DNA from: Streptomyces sp. NBC_01314 | Lineage (GTDB): Bacteria; Actinomycetota; Actinomycetes; Streptomycetales; Streptomycetaceae | Assembly (NCBI RefSeq): GCF_041435215.1 | Contig: NZ_CP108394.1 | Span: forward strand, 868,001-932,000 | Length of the DNA: 64,000 bases | Direction: 5' to 3' | Part shown: in pieces, positions 36,304 to 45,398 of the stretch | Layout: every line of letters starts with the position of its first letter | Numbering within the stretch: the first letter of the stretch is position 1 | The notes under the pieces: generated by a model | Database searches by the model: none | What the model was told of the DNA's origin: nothing | The model's input: only the letters and a program-made list of their open reading frames with translations | Program-made: the position numbers and the translations under genes

Positions 36304-36382
36304 TCCGTCGTATCCGTCGTATCCGTCGCATCGCGGGCCCTTGAGGGCTGGGGCTGGGGCTGGGGCTGGGGCTGGGGCTGGG
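36304..36382. repeat. Two simple repeats: 9-bp x3 and 6-bp x5-6
   Basis: At 36304-36330 tccgtcgta/ca occurs three times; at 36345-36382 ggggct occurs five full times with partial units at both ends. The G-rich strand could form quadruplex-like structures. Lies in the 527-bp gap (36262-36788) before the protease gene; nothing else recognisable in the gap apart from the protease promoter region. Confidence 0.8.
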
Positions 36383-36788
36383 TGCAGCGTGCGGCATCCA
36401 CGTGGGTGCCGTCACGGCCCGTGATCCTCGTCCGGGTCGCCTTCTTTCGCGCCGTGCGGGTGCGAGGCGCCGGGTGGAATCGGCGCGGTCAGGTGACGGT
36501 GCGGGGAGGTATCCCGCCCGGTCGATCTCGCGCGGCCGGGGTGACCGCCGCCGCATCCGTCATGCACGAGGTCCGTCACCCCTCTGGTGCGAGCAAGCCC
36601 CGGAGGCGATCGCCCTTCCCTTCGTCGAAGCACTGAGACCGGACCACCACACGCGGTGCGGACAAGTCCTGCGGGCCTGTGTCACTCCTCGGCAAAGCCA
36701 TCTCCGGGCGCCCTTGTGCGGCAGGTGACCGTACGTCAGTCTTTGGAAACGTTATTCGAGATTGTCATGGGCATGAGGAGTTGAGTGC

Positions 36789-38384
36789 ATGTTAGTGAGA
36801 CGTACGAGGAGAGCGGCGAAACCGACGGAGCGCAGGCCGGCCCGCGTCGGTCTGGTCGCCGCGACGGCGCTCGCCCTGGCCGCTCTCGGCACGGGCCCCG
36901 CCACCGCCGCCGACGCACCCACCGGCATCATCCAGGGCGCCGGGGCCCAAGGCGCGATCGCCGGCAGCTACCTCGTCGTCCTCGACAAGGACGCCGCCCT
37001 CTCCGCGTCCGCCAAGGGCAGGGCCGTCGCCGAGGAGTACGGCGCCAGGATCGAGAGGACGTACACGGCCGCGCTCAACGGCTACGCCGTCGGGCTCTCC
37101 GAGGCGCAGGCCACGAAGCTGGCCGCCGACCCGGATGTCGAGGCCGTGGTGCAGAACCGGACCTTCACGATCGCCACGACCCAGCCCAACCCGCCTTCCT
37201 GGGGCCTGGACCGCATCGACCAGGCGGCCGTCCCGCTGGACCGGGGCTACACCCGCGACGACACCGAAGGAGAGGGTGTCACGGCGTACGTCCTGGACAC
37301 CGGGGTCCGCGTCAGCCACGCCGACTTCGGCGGGCGCGCGTTCGACGGCTACGACGCCATCGACAAGGACAACATCGCCCAGGACGGCCACGGCCACGGT
37401 ACCCACGTAGCCGGAACACTCGCGGGCACCGTGTACGGCGTCGCCAAGAAGGCGAAGGTCGTCGCTGTGCGGGTGCTCAACAACCAGGGGTCGGGCTCGA
37501 CCGCGCAGATCGTCGCAGGCATCGACTGGGTGACGGCCAACGCCGTCAAGCCGGCCGTCGCCAACATGAGCATCGTCGGTCCCGGGGACGTCGCGATGGA
37601 CACCGCGATACGCAACTCCATCGCCTCCGGCGTGAGCTACGCCGTGGCCGCCGGCAACGACTCGAGGGACGCCGCCAACGGCTCCCCCGCCCGCATCGCC
37701 GAGGCCGTCACCGTCGGCGCCACCACCAACACCGACGCCAGGGCCTCCTACTCCAACTACGGCAGCGCCCTCGACCTGTTCGCTCCCGGCTCCGCCGTCG
37801 TCTCCGACTGGCCGACCAGCGACAGCGCGGCCAACTCGCTCTCCGGCACATCGATGGCATCACCGCATGTCGCCGGAGCCGCCGCCCTCTATCTGGCGGA
37901 CCACCCCGCCGCCACCCCGGCCGAGGTACAGAGCGCACTGGTCGGCTCCGCCACCACCGGTGTGGTCACCGGTCCGGGCTCCGGCTCCCCCAACCGGCTC
38001 CTGCGCGTCGGCCCCGGCACCGCCGTCGCTCCGCCCGCCGGGCCGCGCTTCGAGAACCCCACCGACCACGCGATCAGGGACTTCGCCACCGTCGACTCGC
38101 CGATCACCGTCACCGGGGTCACGGGCAACGCGCCATCACTCCTCCAGATCCCGGTGGCCATCCAGCACACCTTCGTCGCCGACCTGGAGATCAAACTGAT
38201 CGCGCCGGACGGCACCGTATACGACCTCAAGGCGCGCAGCACAGGAGGCAGCGACCAGAACGTCAACGCCACCTACGTCCTGAACGCCTCCGCTGAGGCC
38301 GCAGCCGGCACCTGGGTGCTGCGCGTAACGGACCGAAGCCTCTTCTACGGGGGAACGCTGACCTCCTGGAGTCTGCAGTTCTAA
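36789..38384 (+). CDS. Secreted subtilisin-like (S8) protease with P-domain
   Basis: 531 aa. A basic n-region plus VGLVAATALALAALGTGPATA is a Sec signal peptide with AxA-type cleavage near residue 40. Residues about 60-118 form an I9 propeptide (SYLVVLDKDAALS... VVQNRTF). The catalytic triad is visible: Asp170 (YVLDTGV), His206 (HGTHVAG) and Ser355 (SGTSMASPHVAG), with the oxyanion Asn in AAGND. The C-terminal 110 residues (FENPTDHAIRDF to TSWSLQF) are a proprotein-convertase P-domain. Active outside the cell. Confidence 0.95.
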   Translation: MLVRRTRRAAKPTERRPARVGLVAATALALAALGTGPATAADAPTGIIQGAGAQGAIAGSYLVVLDKDAALSASAKGRAVAEEYGARIERTYTAALNGYAVGLSEAQATKLAADPDVEAVVQNRTFTIATTQPNPPSWGLDRIDQAAVPLDRGYTRDDTEGEGVTAYVLDTGVRVSHADFGGRAFDGYDAIDKDNIAQDGHGHGTHVAGTLAGTVYGVAKKAKVVAVRVLNNQGSGSTAQIVAGIDWVTANAVKPAVANMSIVGPGDVAMDTAIRNSIASGVSYAVAAGNDSRDAANGSPARIAEAVTVGATTNTDARASYSNYGSALDLFAPGSAVVSDWPTSDSAANSLSGTSMASPHVAGAAALYLADHPAATPAEVQSALVGSATTGVVTGPGSGSPNRLLRVGPGTAVAPPAGPRFENPTDHAIRDFATVDSPITVTGVTGNAPSLLQIPVAIQHTFVADLEIKLIAPDGTVYDLKARSTGGSDQNVNATYVLNASAEAAAGTWVLRVTDRSLFYGGTLTSWSLQF

Positions 38385-38450
38385 GGCCCGCACCGCGCTC
38401 CACACCCCGCCTCCGGACCTGGACCTGGACTCCAGGCACGTCCGCGCGAA

Positions 38451-38490
38451 CGGGCAGGGGATGCCGCTCCGCTACGGCACCCCCTGCCCG
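38451..38490. terminator. Hairpin between convergent protease and kinase genes
   Basis: 16-bp arms (38451-38466 and 38475-38490; cgggcagggg... / ...cccctgcccg) pair with one mismatch around an 8-nt loop. Likely bidirectional terminator. Confidence 0.7.
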
Positions 38491-38561
38491 TGAAGTGAAC
38501 AGTCGCTCTGAGTGCCGACCGTGCCTCGGCCGACAGGCAGGCACGACACTTTCCCCACTCC

Positions 38562-40514
38562 TCACGGCAGGGGTACGGCGCTGTAGTCGTCGGCGCACGA
38601 ATAGGTGAAGCTGCTGCCCGCCGCACTGGCGGGGAAGTTCATGACGCCGTAATGGAAGTGGTTGAGCGTCGTGTCGCTGCGGTCAAGCCGGACGTCCCGC
38701 GGGTACTCCTGCGCTCCGCCCTGATTCAGGCACGACGTCCGAGGGCTTCGCAGGGTCGGATCTCCGGCCGAAGCGAACACCAGCTGCAAGCCGCTGGACG
38801 TGCGGTCCGCGGAGAGGACGACGGCGAAGAACTCGTCGCTGTAGCGGGAAATGCCGAGGTGGGGAACGGTCGCGGTGCCCAAGTCGGCGTCCGAGTAGTC
38901 GTTCCGGCAGGAGTAGCGCAGAACGTATCTCCCCGATACGAGCAGCGGGAAGGTGAGCGTTCCGTCGAAAGCGCCGGGCCGGGCCGTCTCGGCGTCCCAC
39001 GCGGTCGGACGCACCGTGAACGTCCCGTCCGGCCCCCTCACCACGAGACAGGTGGTGTCCGCCGCGCGGAGGTCTGCCTCGCCTCTCGCCCGCAGCGCGA
39101 CGGTCAACTGATGGCCGTCCGCCCGCACAGCGGTCACCGTGGCCGAGTACCCCGGGTGCTGGTAGCGGGACACGCCCAGTGTCGCCGCCGTGAACGTGGG
39201 CGGTTCGGGTGCCGCGGCCGACGGAGCCCGGGCCGGCTCCGCCGGTGTGCCCGCGAGGGTGTCGGTGTCCCGGGGCGGGGTGGTCCTGCTCGACGGCTTC
39301 CCGTCACCGAACGGCTCGGCCGAGGCCGTGACCGTCGTGCTGGGCGCGGAGTCCGGTAGCCCGTCCTGGGACTCGGACCCGCTGTCCGGTCCGGCCAGCG
39401 ACACACCCGCCACGACGAGCAGACTCGCCGCCAGCACCAGGGCGACGGTGAGAGCGAGCCTCCTACCGGAGGCAGGCGCGTGAACAGGACTTCTCAGAGG
39501 GCCGATCGGGCTGGTGGGGGCGTGTGCGGCCGCCGGACCTCCGAAGGGCACGTGCGCGGTCGCCGTCGGCCGCTGGTGAGCGCCCGCGGACCGCGGGTCG
39601 AGCGCGGTCGGCGGATGGGTGACGGCCAGCAGGCCCTCCGAACTGCGGCGCACCGAACGGGCGACGGAGTCCGGTAGCCACCGGTAGGTGCCTCGGCCGT
39701 CGGGACGCGGCAGTTCAGTCAGCATGCCGGGGACTTCGGTCGGTGACGGTCGGCCGTCCGGGTCTCGCGTGAGGCACTTCCGCACGATCGCCCCCAGATC
39801 CGGGGACAGGGACGACAGGGACGGGATCCGGCCGTCTGCTGATTCGGCTGCGAGCGGGGCACCCTGCGCGGAGAGTACCGCCTTGCCCGAAGCCTCGGCG
39901 AGCACGACTCCGAGAGAGAACATGTCGCTCTGCGGACCGATCGGTTGGGCGAGCAACTGCTCCGGGGAGGCGTAGACGACACTGCCGACGAACTGCCCCG
40001 TCGAGGTCAGCCCGACCTGTCCCACAGGCCGTGCGACCCCGAAGTCGACCAGGCGTGGTCCGGTCTCGGCAAGGATGATGTTGGACGGCTTCACATCGCG
40101 ATGCACGATGCCGGCGGCGTGAATCGCCGTCAGCGCCTCCGCCAGGCTGGCTGCCAGGACACGGACGCTGCCGTCGGGCAACCGGCCGTGCGAGGCCAGT
40201 ACGTCTGCGAGGTTCGGGCCGTGGACGAGTTCCGTCGCCAGCCAGGGCACGTCCGCCTCGGCGTCGAAGTCGATGAGCTGCGCGGTGTGCGGACTGCGGA
40301 CCGCGCGAGCGATCTCGATCTCACGGGCGAAGCGTTCGCGGTAACCGGGTTCGGCTGAGAGCTCGGCCCGGATCGTCTTGAGCGCCACGAGCAGACCGCC
40401 ACCGGTGCGGCGGGCGAGGTACACGCTGCCCATGCCGCCCGAGCCCAGACGGCCCATCAGCTCGAACGGGCCGACGCGCCCAGGATCCGTACCATGCCGA
40501 AGCGGCTCCACCAC
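38562..40514 (-). CDS. Membrane Ser/Thr protein kinase (PknB-like)
   Basis: 650 aa from GTG 40514. Kinase domain at residues about 15-275: GRLGSGGMGSVYLAR (P-loop), VALKTIR (Lys), GIVHRDVKPSNII (catalytic loop), LVDFGVARP (DFG), then VYASPEQL. A Pro/Ala-rich linker leads to one membrane helix, RRLALTVALVLAASLLVVAGVSL (about 350-372), and an extracytoplasmic domain of about 270 residues made of two similar beta-rich halves (GVSRYQHPGYSATV and GISRYSDEFFAVV). It has no PASTA repeats. Transmembrane sensor kinase; ligand unknown. Confidence 0.92.
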   Translation of the reverse strand: MVEPLRHGTDPGRVGPFELMGRLGSGGMGSVYLARRTGGGLLVALKTIRAELSAEPGYRERFAREIEIARAVRSPHTAQLIDFDAEADVPWLATELVHGPNLADVLASHGRLPDGSVRVLAASLAEALTAIHAAGIVHRDVKPSNIILAETGPRLVDFGVARPVGQVGLTSTGQFVGSVVYASPEQLLAQPIGPQSDMFSLGVVLAEASGKAVLSAQGAPLAAESADGRIPSLSSLSPDLGAIVRKCLTRDPDGRPSPTEVPGMLTELPRPDGRGTYRWLPDSVARSVRRSSEGLLAVTHPPTALDPRSAGAHQRPTATAHVPFGGPAAAHAPTSPIGPLRSPVHAPASGRRLALTVALVLAASLLVVAGVSLAGPDSGSESQDGLPDSAPSTTVTASAEPFGDGKPSSRTTPPRDTDTLAGTPAEPARAPSAAAPEPPTFTAATLGVSRYQHPGYSATVTAVRADGHQLTVALRARGEADLRAADTTCLVVRGPDGTFTVRPTAWDAETARPGAFDGTLTFPLLVSGRYVLRYSCRNDYSDADLGTATVPHLGISRYSDEFFAVVLSADRTSSGLQLVFASAGDPTLRSPRTSCLNQGGAQEYPRDVRLDRSDTTLNHFHYGVMNFPASAAGSSFTYSCADDYSAVPLP

Positions 40515-40925
40515 GCTGCACCCTCACCCGTCCGTCGATGTCCCCGAAGGCAGCCACGCCGTCTGCCGGGCCATGACCGACGGTCGGGGCGGGGCCACGG
40601 ACGCAGCAAGGCCGGGAGACCCGTGCCCCCGTGCCGAACCGGCTCCGATCACCGTGAGCCGAGAGCCAGGAGCCGTGAGCCGGGAGATGACAGTCTGACG
40701 ATCCACACCCGACCGCCACAGGGCGCGCGGCAGCGCGAACAGCGCGCGGACGTATCGATCGGGACAACATCGCGCCCCCCTACCGGGGTATGACCGCTCC
40801 GCCACAACCACGGTCACAGTGTCACAAATCCGTTCGAATATGGTTCTCTCTCGATGTCAGCGGGTCGCAGCACCCCTTGTGTGCGGCACGATCACCCGGA
40901 CATTCCGATTCCCGGGGGGCTTCTC
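40515..40925. other. Divergent intergenic region
   Basis: 411 bp between the kinase and lipoprotein genes, which are transcribed apart. A short run of gagcc-type repeats lies near 40650-40690. No gene or clear operator seen. Confidence 0.4.
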
Positions 40926-41603
40926 ATGGCTTACACAGCTCGTTCACTCCGCACGACCGCCGCGCTCGCCGTCCTCTCGCTCGGCATCATGGCGCTGAGC
41001 GCCTGCAAGGGCGACGCCGAGGACGCGGAGAAGGACGGGTCCACCCCGAGCGCGACAGCGAGCCCGTCCGTCGCGGACAGTGGCAAGGACGCCGACCCGA
41101 CGGCCGGCCCGGGCGACGGTGGCAGCGACAGCGGGGACTCGTCCGACAGCCCCGAGAGCACCCCGCCATCCTCGGAGCCCGGGGTGGACGACGGTCAGGA
41201 CGGCGGCGTTGGCATGTGCGAGACGACCGACTTGAGCTACAAGGTCACTGTCGCGTCCAAGCCCGTCAACCACGCCCTGCTGACCGCGACGAACAAGAGT
41301 GGCGACCCCTGTCTGCTGCCGGCGAACGAGCTGGTGCTCACGATTCCGGGGCTCGACGGCGCCGCCGAGCACATGGGCCCCGAGGGCAAGGACTGGATCA
41401 TGGAGGCCGGCGAGAGCGCCTACGCCGGGATCCTGTTCTCCCGCGCCGACACCGCGGGCGGCAAGAGCGCCGACAAGGTGGAAGTCGCACTCACCGCCTC
41501 CGAGAGCCCGACGACCGTGACGATCAGCGGCGGCCCCGTGACGGTCAACGACGGCCAGGTCACCACCTTCTTCGGCACCGCCGAGGACGCACTCACCTAC
41601 TGA
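40926..41603 (+). CDS. Secreted lipoprotein, DUF4232-like
   Basis: 225 aa from ATG 40926. The signal peptide ends in a lipobox, IMALSACKG (Cys about residue 28), so it should be lipidated and membrane-anchored. A Ser/Asp/Pro-rich linker of about 65 residues follows. The C-terminal domain (MCETTDLSYKVTV, HALLTATNKSGDPCLL, WIMEAGESAYAGILF) resembles DUF4232, a small beta domain with a Cys pair. Divergent from the Ser/Thr kinase gene. Confidence 0.88.
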   Translation: MAYTARSLRTTAALAVLSLGIMALSACKGDAEDAEKDGSTPSATASPSVADSGKDADPTAGPGDGGSDSGDSSDSPESTPPSSEPGVDDGQDGGVGMCETTDLSYKVTVASKPVNHALLTATNKSGDPCLLPANELVLTIPGLDGAAEHMGPEGKDWIMEAGESAYAGILFSRADTAGGKSADKVEVALTASESPTTVTISGGPVTVNDGQVTTFFGTAEDALTY

Positions 41604-41640
41604 CCACTCGCGTGCCCTGGGCAGGCCGACGAGGTCTGCC

Positions 41641-42250
41641 TCACCACGTGGGACACGCGCTCCATGTGTGAGCGCGATCGTCCGCGCCAGGTCCGGTCCG
41701 GCCGGTCGCGCTCCCCTCCGCTTGAGCCACCTCGGCCGACGCCCCCGCCGCCGCCTCGACCGTCAGGTCCAACACTCGCGCGATGGTGCACCCCCGGTAG
41801 GCCCCCTCCAGCGTGTCGGGGTTGTAGCGGGAGCCGCCGCGCTGTGGGCAGGGCGCGTACGTGTTCGGCAGGAACAGCGGTTCCACGCTCACGAAGCCCT
41901 CGCCCTGGCAGGTCTCGCAGCGCCCGCCCGCCACATTGAAGAAGAACCGCCCGGCGCCACAACCGCGCTCGCACGCCCCGTCCGCGCCCGAACACCCGCG
42001 CGCACGACGTCGAAGAGACCGGTGTACGTCGCCAGGTTCGAGCGCCGGGTGCGGCCGATGGGCTTCTGGTCGACCGACACCAGCCGTCCCACGCCCGCCA
42101 GGTCCTCGCTGAACTCACCGATGAGCGTGGACTTCCCGGATCCGGACACCCCGGTGACCTCGGTGACCTCGGTGACCTGGTGAACACGCCCAGCGGGAAT
42201 TCGGCCGTGACTTCGCGCAGGTTGTGCCGGGTCACCGGTCCGACACTCAA
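41641..42250 (-). pseudogene. UvrA-like ATPase relic, frameshifted and truncated
   Basis: Pieces of one UvrA-family protein appear in different minus-strand frames: [20 protein letters not shown], then [13 protein letters not shown] with [24 protein letters not shown], then [28 protein letters not shown] to EGAYRGCTIARVLDLTVEAAA. At least two frameshifts separate them; the ends of the protein (normally about 750+ aa) are missing. It is a dead copy of a UvrA paralogue of the kind linked to DNA-damaging antibiotics. Confidence 0.85.
42152..42178. repeat. 9-bp tandem triplication inside the UvrA relic
   Basis: cggtgacct occurs three times in a row immediately before the Walker A codons, adding V-T-E units not found in normal UvrA. 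One of the frame changes lies close to it. Confidence 0.8.
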
Positions 42251-42306
42251 CTGTCCGTTCCAGTTCGTGCGGGCATGTGTGGGTATGTCGCGGTCGGATC
42301 CTTGCC

Positions 42307-42897
42307 CTACGGGTTGGGGAGTCGCGTCGCGGAGCGGGCCAGGCGGATGAGGCCGGCTCGTATCCGTTGTTCACCGAGTTCCGGTAGGAGTGCGGCTACG
42401 TGTTCGGCGGCGAGGGCGGCGAGCAGGGCGTGGGCGGTGTGCTCGGGGTCGGGTGTGCCCTGCAGCAGGATCGCCGTGTGGCGGCGCCAGAACCGGTAGG
42501 CGCCGATCCGGTACCGGGCCCCGACGGCAGCGGTCTCCGAGGTGCGGATGAGCGTCAGGTTTTCCAGCAGGTAGTCGAAATAGGCGTCGACGAAGGCGCC
42601 GAGTCGTTCGGTGGCGGCGGCCCCGGGGCCGAGCGGTGGCGGTCCGAACAGGATCGCCTCCTGGAGTACGCGCTCCCGGGCGTCCAGGAGTGCGGCGGCC
42701 AGCCCGGACTTGTCGCCGAAGCGGCGGTACAGGGTGCCCTTGCCGACGCCCGCAGCTTCGGCCACCTGATCCATGGAGACCGCTTCCACCCCGTGCTCGG
42801 CGAACAGCCGAGCGGCAGCTTCCAGCACGGCGGCACGGTTACGTGCCGAGCGCGCCTGCTCCTTCGGGGGCGGGGTGCGCAGGAGCTCCAGCAGCAT
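42307..42897 (-). CDS. TetR-family repressor
   Basis: 196 aa from ATG 42897. Helix-turn-helix: [49 protein letters not shown] at 42936 would add 13 residues but would place an operator inside the gene, so the ATG is preferred; no ribosome site is clear. It is divergent from a rhodanese gene with two identical-core operators in between, so it should control both. Confidence 0.92.
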   Translation of the reverse strand: MLLELLRTPPPKEQARSARNRAAVLEAAARLFAEHGVEAVSMDQVAEAAGVGKGTLYRRFGDKSGLAAALLDARERVLQEAILFGPPPLGPGAAATERLGAFVDAYFDYLLENLTLIRTSETAAVGARYRIGAYRFWRRHTAILLQGTPDPEHTAHALLAALAAEHVAALLPELGEQRIRAGLIRLARSATRLPNP

Positions 42898-42905
42898 TGC
42901 AGAAT

Positions 42906-42919
42906 CGGACTGCAGTCCG
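42906..42919. promoter_or_regulatory. TetR operator copy 1
   Basis: Perfect 14-bp palindrome cggactgcagtccg, next to the TetR start. Confidence 0.8.
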
Positions 42920-42939
42920 TTATTGTCGTGAGCCACAAC

Positions 42940-42953
42940 CGGACTATAGTCCG
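42940..42953. promoter_or_regulatory. TetR operator copy 2
   Basis: Perfect 14-bp palindrome cggactatagtccg, same arms as the copy at 42906 and 34 bp from it centre to centre. It lies 20 bp before the rhodanese start, so it overlaps the promoter. Confidence 0.8.
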
Positions 42954-42972
42954 ATCCTTGAAAGGTAGTGGC

Positions 42973-43299
42973 ATGACGGCACTCATCACACGAGACGACC
43001 TGCGGACGGCGATCGATGCCGGCACCGTGACCGTCGTCGACACGCTGGGCGGCGAGTACTACGCCAAGCAGCACCTGCCCGGCGCGCTCACGCTGGTCCT
43101 GGCCGACATCGACGCCCGGGCATCCGCCCTTCTCCCCGACCGCGACGCCGCGATCGTCACCTACTGTTCCAACCCGGCGTGCCCCAACAGTGGACAGGTC
43201 GCCGACCGGCTCACCGCTCTCGGCTACACCGACGTCCGCAAGTACCGCGAAGGCATCCAGGACTGGGTGGAGGCGGACCTCCCCACCGAATCCGCCTGA
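42973..43299 (+). CDS. Rhodanese-like sulfurtransferase domain protein
   Basis: 108 aa from ATG 42973 with AAAGG upstream. A single rhodanese domain: VTVVDTLGGEYYAKQHLPGAL, and the active-site loop VTYCSNPACPNS with Cys about residue 64, followed by LGYTDVRKYREGIQDW. Such small proteins carry persulfide sulfur. The tight TetR control suggests induction by a specific stress or ligand. Confidence 0.93.
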   Translation: MTALITRDDLRTAIDAGTVTVVDTLGGEYYAKQHLPGALTLVLADIDARASALLPDRDAAIVTYCSNPACPNSGQVADRLTALGYTDVRKYREGIQDWVEADLPTESA

Positions 43300-43366
43300 C
43301 CTCCTTCCGGGGGAGGGCGAAGCGAAGAGCCCTGCCCTCCCCTGGCAGTAGGCCCTCACCGGCTGA

Positions 43367-44272
43367 CTACTGACGGGCGCGGAGGCGGCGCAGCATGCGG
43401 GGGTCCTCGAAACCGACGGAGCGGGCGGCCGCGTCGATGGTCGCGCCGTGGGCGATGAAGTGCTGGGCGCGTTCGAGGCGGAGGGTCTGTTGGTAGCGCA
43501 GCGGGGTGAGCCCGGTGGCGCGGCTGAAGAGGCGGGTGAGGGTACGTTCGCTCACGCCGACCGCTGAGGCCAGGGTGGGCAGGGGAAGCGGTTGGTCGAA
43601 GCGGGCGTCGATGAGGTCCTGGGCGCGATGCACGGTGTCGTCGAGGTGCGACCGGTACCGGAGCATCGCGCTGGACTGCGGTTCGTGGCCGTTCCGGCGG
43701 GCGTACACGACCATGTCCCGGGCCACCTGGGCGGCGACCGCCGGGCCGTGCCGTGTCGCGACCAGGTACAGGGCCAGATCGATGCCGCTGGCGATGCCCG
43801 CCGAGGTGATCACCCGGTCGTCGACGGTGAACAGGACGTCCCGGACGACCATCGCCCTGGGGTGGCGCAGGGCGAGTTCGTCCTGCACGTCGTGGTGGGT
43901 GGTGCAGTGGCGGCCGTCGAGCAGGCCGGCCCGGCCGAGCGCCTCGGCCCCGGCGCAGACGCTGGCCACCGTCCCGCCTCTGGCGTGGTGGTCCCGGAGG
44001 ACCTGGAGGGAGGCGGCGCTTACGGCGGGGCCGTCGGCGAGGGTGCCTGTCCGCCAGCCGGGCACGACGACGAGATCCTCGGCGCCGAGTTCGGGCCAGT
44101 CGAGGCCGGCCACCAGCGGCAGCCCTTGGGCGGTGCGGACCTGTGGCTGTTCGGCGACGTAGGCGAGCGTGTAGGGGTGCCCGAAGTCGGCGGCCGTGGA
44201 GAAGACCTGCGCGGGACCGGCCAGGTCCAGCAAGTGGACCCCGGGCACCAGGAAGAAGACGATGTGGCTCAC
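43367..44272 (-). CDS. GlxA-family AraC-type regulator with DJ-1/PfpI domain
   Basis: 301 aa from GTG 44272. The N-terminal half is a DJ-1/PfpI fold (HIVFFLVPGVHLLDLAGPAQVF, VASVCAGAEALGRAGLLDGR with the nucleophile-elbow Cys). The C-terminal 100 residues hold the AraC double helix-turn-helix (LPLPTLASAVGVSERTLTRLF, and AARSVGFEDPRMLRRL). It starts 11 bp after the isochorismatase-like gene, so the two form an operon. Confidence 0.92.
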   Translation of the reverse strand: MSHIVFFLVPGVHLLDLAGPAQVFSTAADFGHPYTLAYVAEQPQVRTAQGLPLVAGLDWPELGAEDLVVVPGWRTGTLADGPAVSAASLQVLRDHHARGGTVASVCAGAEALGRAGLLDGRHCTTHHDVQDELALRHPRAMVVRDVLFTVDDRVITSAGIASGIDLALYLVATRHGPAVAAQVARDMVVYARRNGHEPQSSAMLRYRSHLDDTVHRAQDLIDARFDQPLPLPTLASAVGVSERTLTRLFSRATGLTPLRYQQTLRLERAQHFIAHGATIDAAARSVGFEDPRMLRRLRARQ

Positions 44273-44282
44273 GATTCGGTCA

Positions 44283-44882
44283 TCATGCCCGAAGCTCCGC
44301 GGTGGCCTCCAGCTGGTCGACGGTCGCGATGGTGGCGAAGCGTCCGGCGAGGGCGTACTCGGTGCGCCTGATGATCTCTTCGGCAGGCATCGTGCGGGAG
44401 TCGGCCAGCAGCTCGTCGATGCTCTGGTCGGCGGGCGCGTCGCGGTGCGGGATGGGATTGGTCGCGGTCGCGTCGATGACGAGGGTGACCTGGTAGCCGA
44501 GGTCGCCGGCGACTCGGGTGGTGGTCTCCACGCACTGCTCGGTGCGGATGCCACAGACGGTGAGCTCGCGGATACCGCGCTCGGTGAGGAGTTGCTGCAG
44601 GTTGGTGGTGGTGAAGGCGTTGTGCGAGGTCTTGTGGATCAGTGGCTCCCCATCCGCTCGCTCCAGTTCCTCCATCAGCCGAACATGGCCGAGGTCCGGG
44701 TCGAAGACATCGCCGGTGCCGGGCTCGGAGTGGAGTACCCACACCACCAGGTCCCCGGCCTGACGGGAGAGCCGGACCAGGCGGTTCACCTTGTCGGCGA
44801 TCTTCAGGTCCGAGGTGGTTGCCCACAGCGGACCGGCCCGGAACGATTCCTGGACATCGATGACGATCAGTGCTCGGGTCAT
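44283..44882 (-). CDS. Isochorismatase-like cysteine hydrolase
   Basis: 199 aa. Catalytic triad residues are visible: Asp in ALIVIDVQ (residue 9), Lys in HKTSHNAF, and Cys in GIRTEQCVETT with the family cis-peptide region. The family hydrolyses amides such as nicotinamide, or isochorismate; the substrate here is unknown. In operon with the GlxA-type regulator. Confidence 0.9.
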   Translation of the reverse strand: MTRALIVIDVQESFRAGPLWATTSDLKIADKVNRLVRLSRQAGDLVVWVLHSEPGTGDVFDPDLGHVRLMEELERADGEPLIHKTSHNAFTTTNLQQLLTERGIRELTVCGIRTEQCVETTTRVAGDLGYQVTLVIDATATNPIPHRDAPADQSIDELLADSRTMPAEEIIRRTEYALAGRFATIATVDQLEATAELRA

Positions 44883-45308
44883 GCCCCAAGCCTGAGCCTC
44901 GGGGGCAGGGTGGCGACAGGCCGCATCGGGTCCGGCAGCGGACCGATCCGGTCATCAGCAGGTGGGGAGCATGAGCACCACAGCGAGGGCGCGAGTGACG
45001 TCAGGTCCGCCCGCGCGCTCCGGAACGGGGCGAACCGCCGTCGGCCCTTCACGGCACCCCTCCCCCGGCAGCAGGGTGGTCGGCGGCCCATCCGGGCAGG
45101 GCTTTGCCTCCGGGACCCCCGTAAGCCCGCGCCAGGTCGTCGCGGGTCTGTCGGGCGCCGGCCTGCGTGATCGGTGAAGCGGCGCCGCGGGCACCCGGCC
45201 CGTCCCGTCTTCGGAGACAGTGCGAGTCACCTCCACCGACGGAGCAACCGAGCGAGCGGAGACCGCGGCCGCGATCGTGGTCGTGGTCGTGACCGATGAC
45301 GGCCCGGG
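44883..45308. other. Divergent intergenic region
   Basis: About 430 bp upstream of the isochorismatase gene and of the GntR operator. Only short, unconvincing open frames; no repeat or hairpin stood out. Confidence 0.4.
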
Positions 45309-45326
45309 CAATTGACCGGTCAATTG
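45309..45326. promoter_or_regulatory. 18-bp perfect palindrome, GntR operator
   Basis: caattgacc followed by its exact reverse complement, 73 bp before the GntR start. A further caattgattaattg-type element and a tacggtcta half-site follow at once, so several binding sites may overlap the promoter. Confidence 0.75.
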
Positions 45327-45398
45327 ATTAATTGTACGGTCTAATGGCGGGGAGGCGACATGCCGAGCCCGCCAGTCCACTGAACGCATGGACCACAC

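Noticed and set aside
42307..43359. Long 350-codon version of the TetR gene starting at 43359
   Set aside because: The upstream part is the antisense of the rhodanese gene and runs through both operators.
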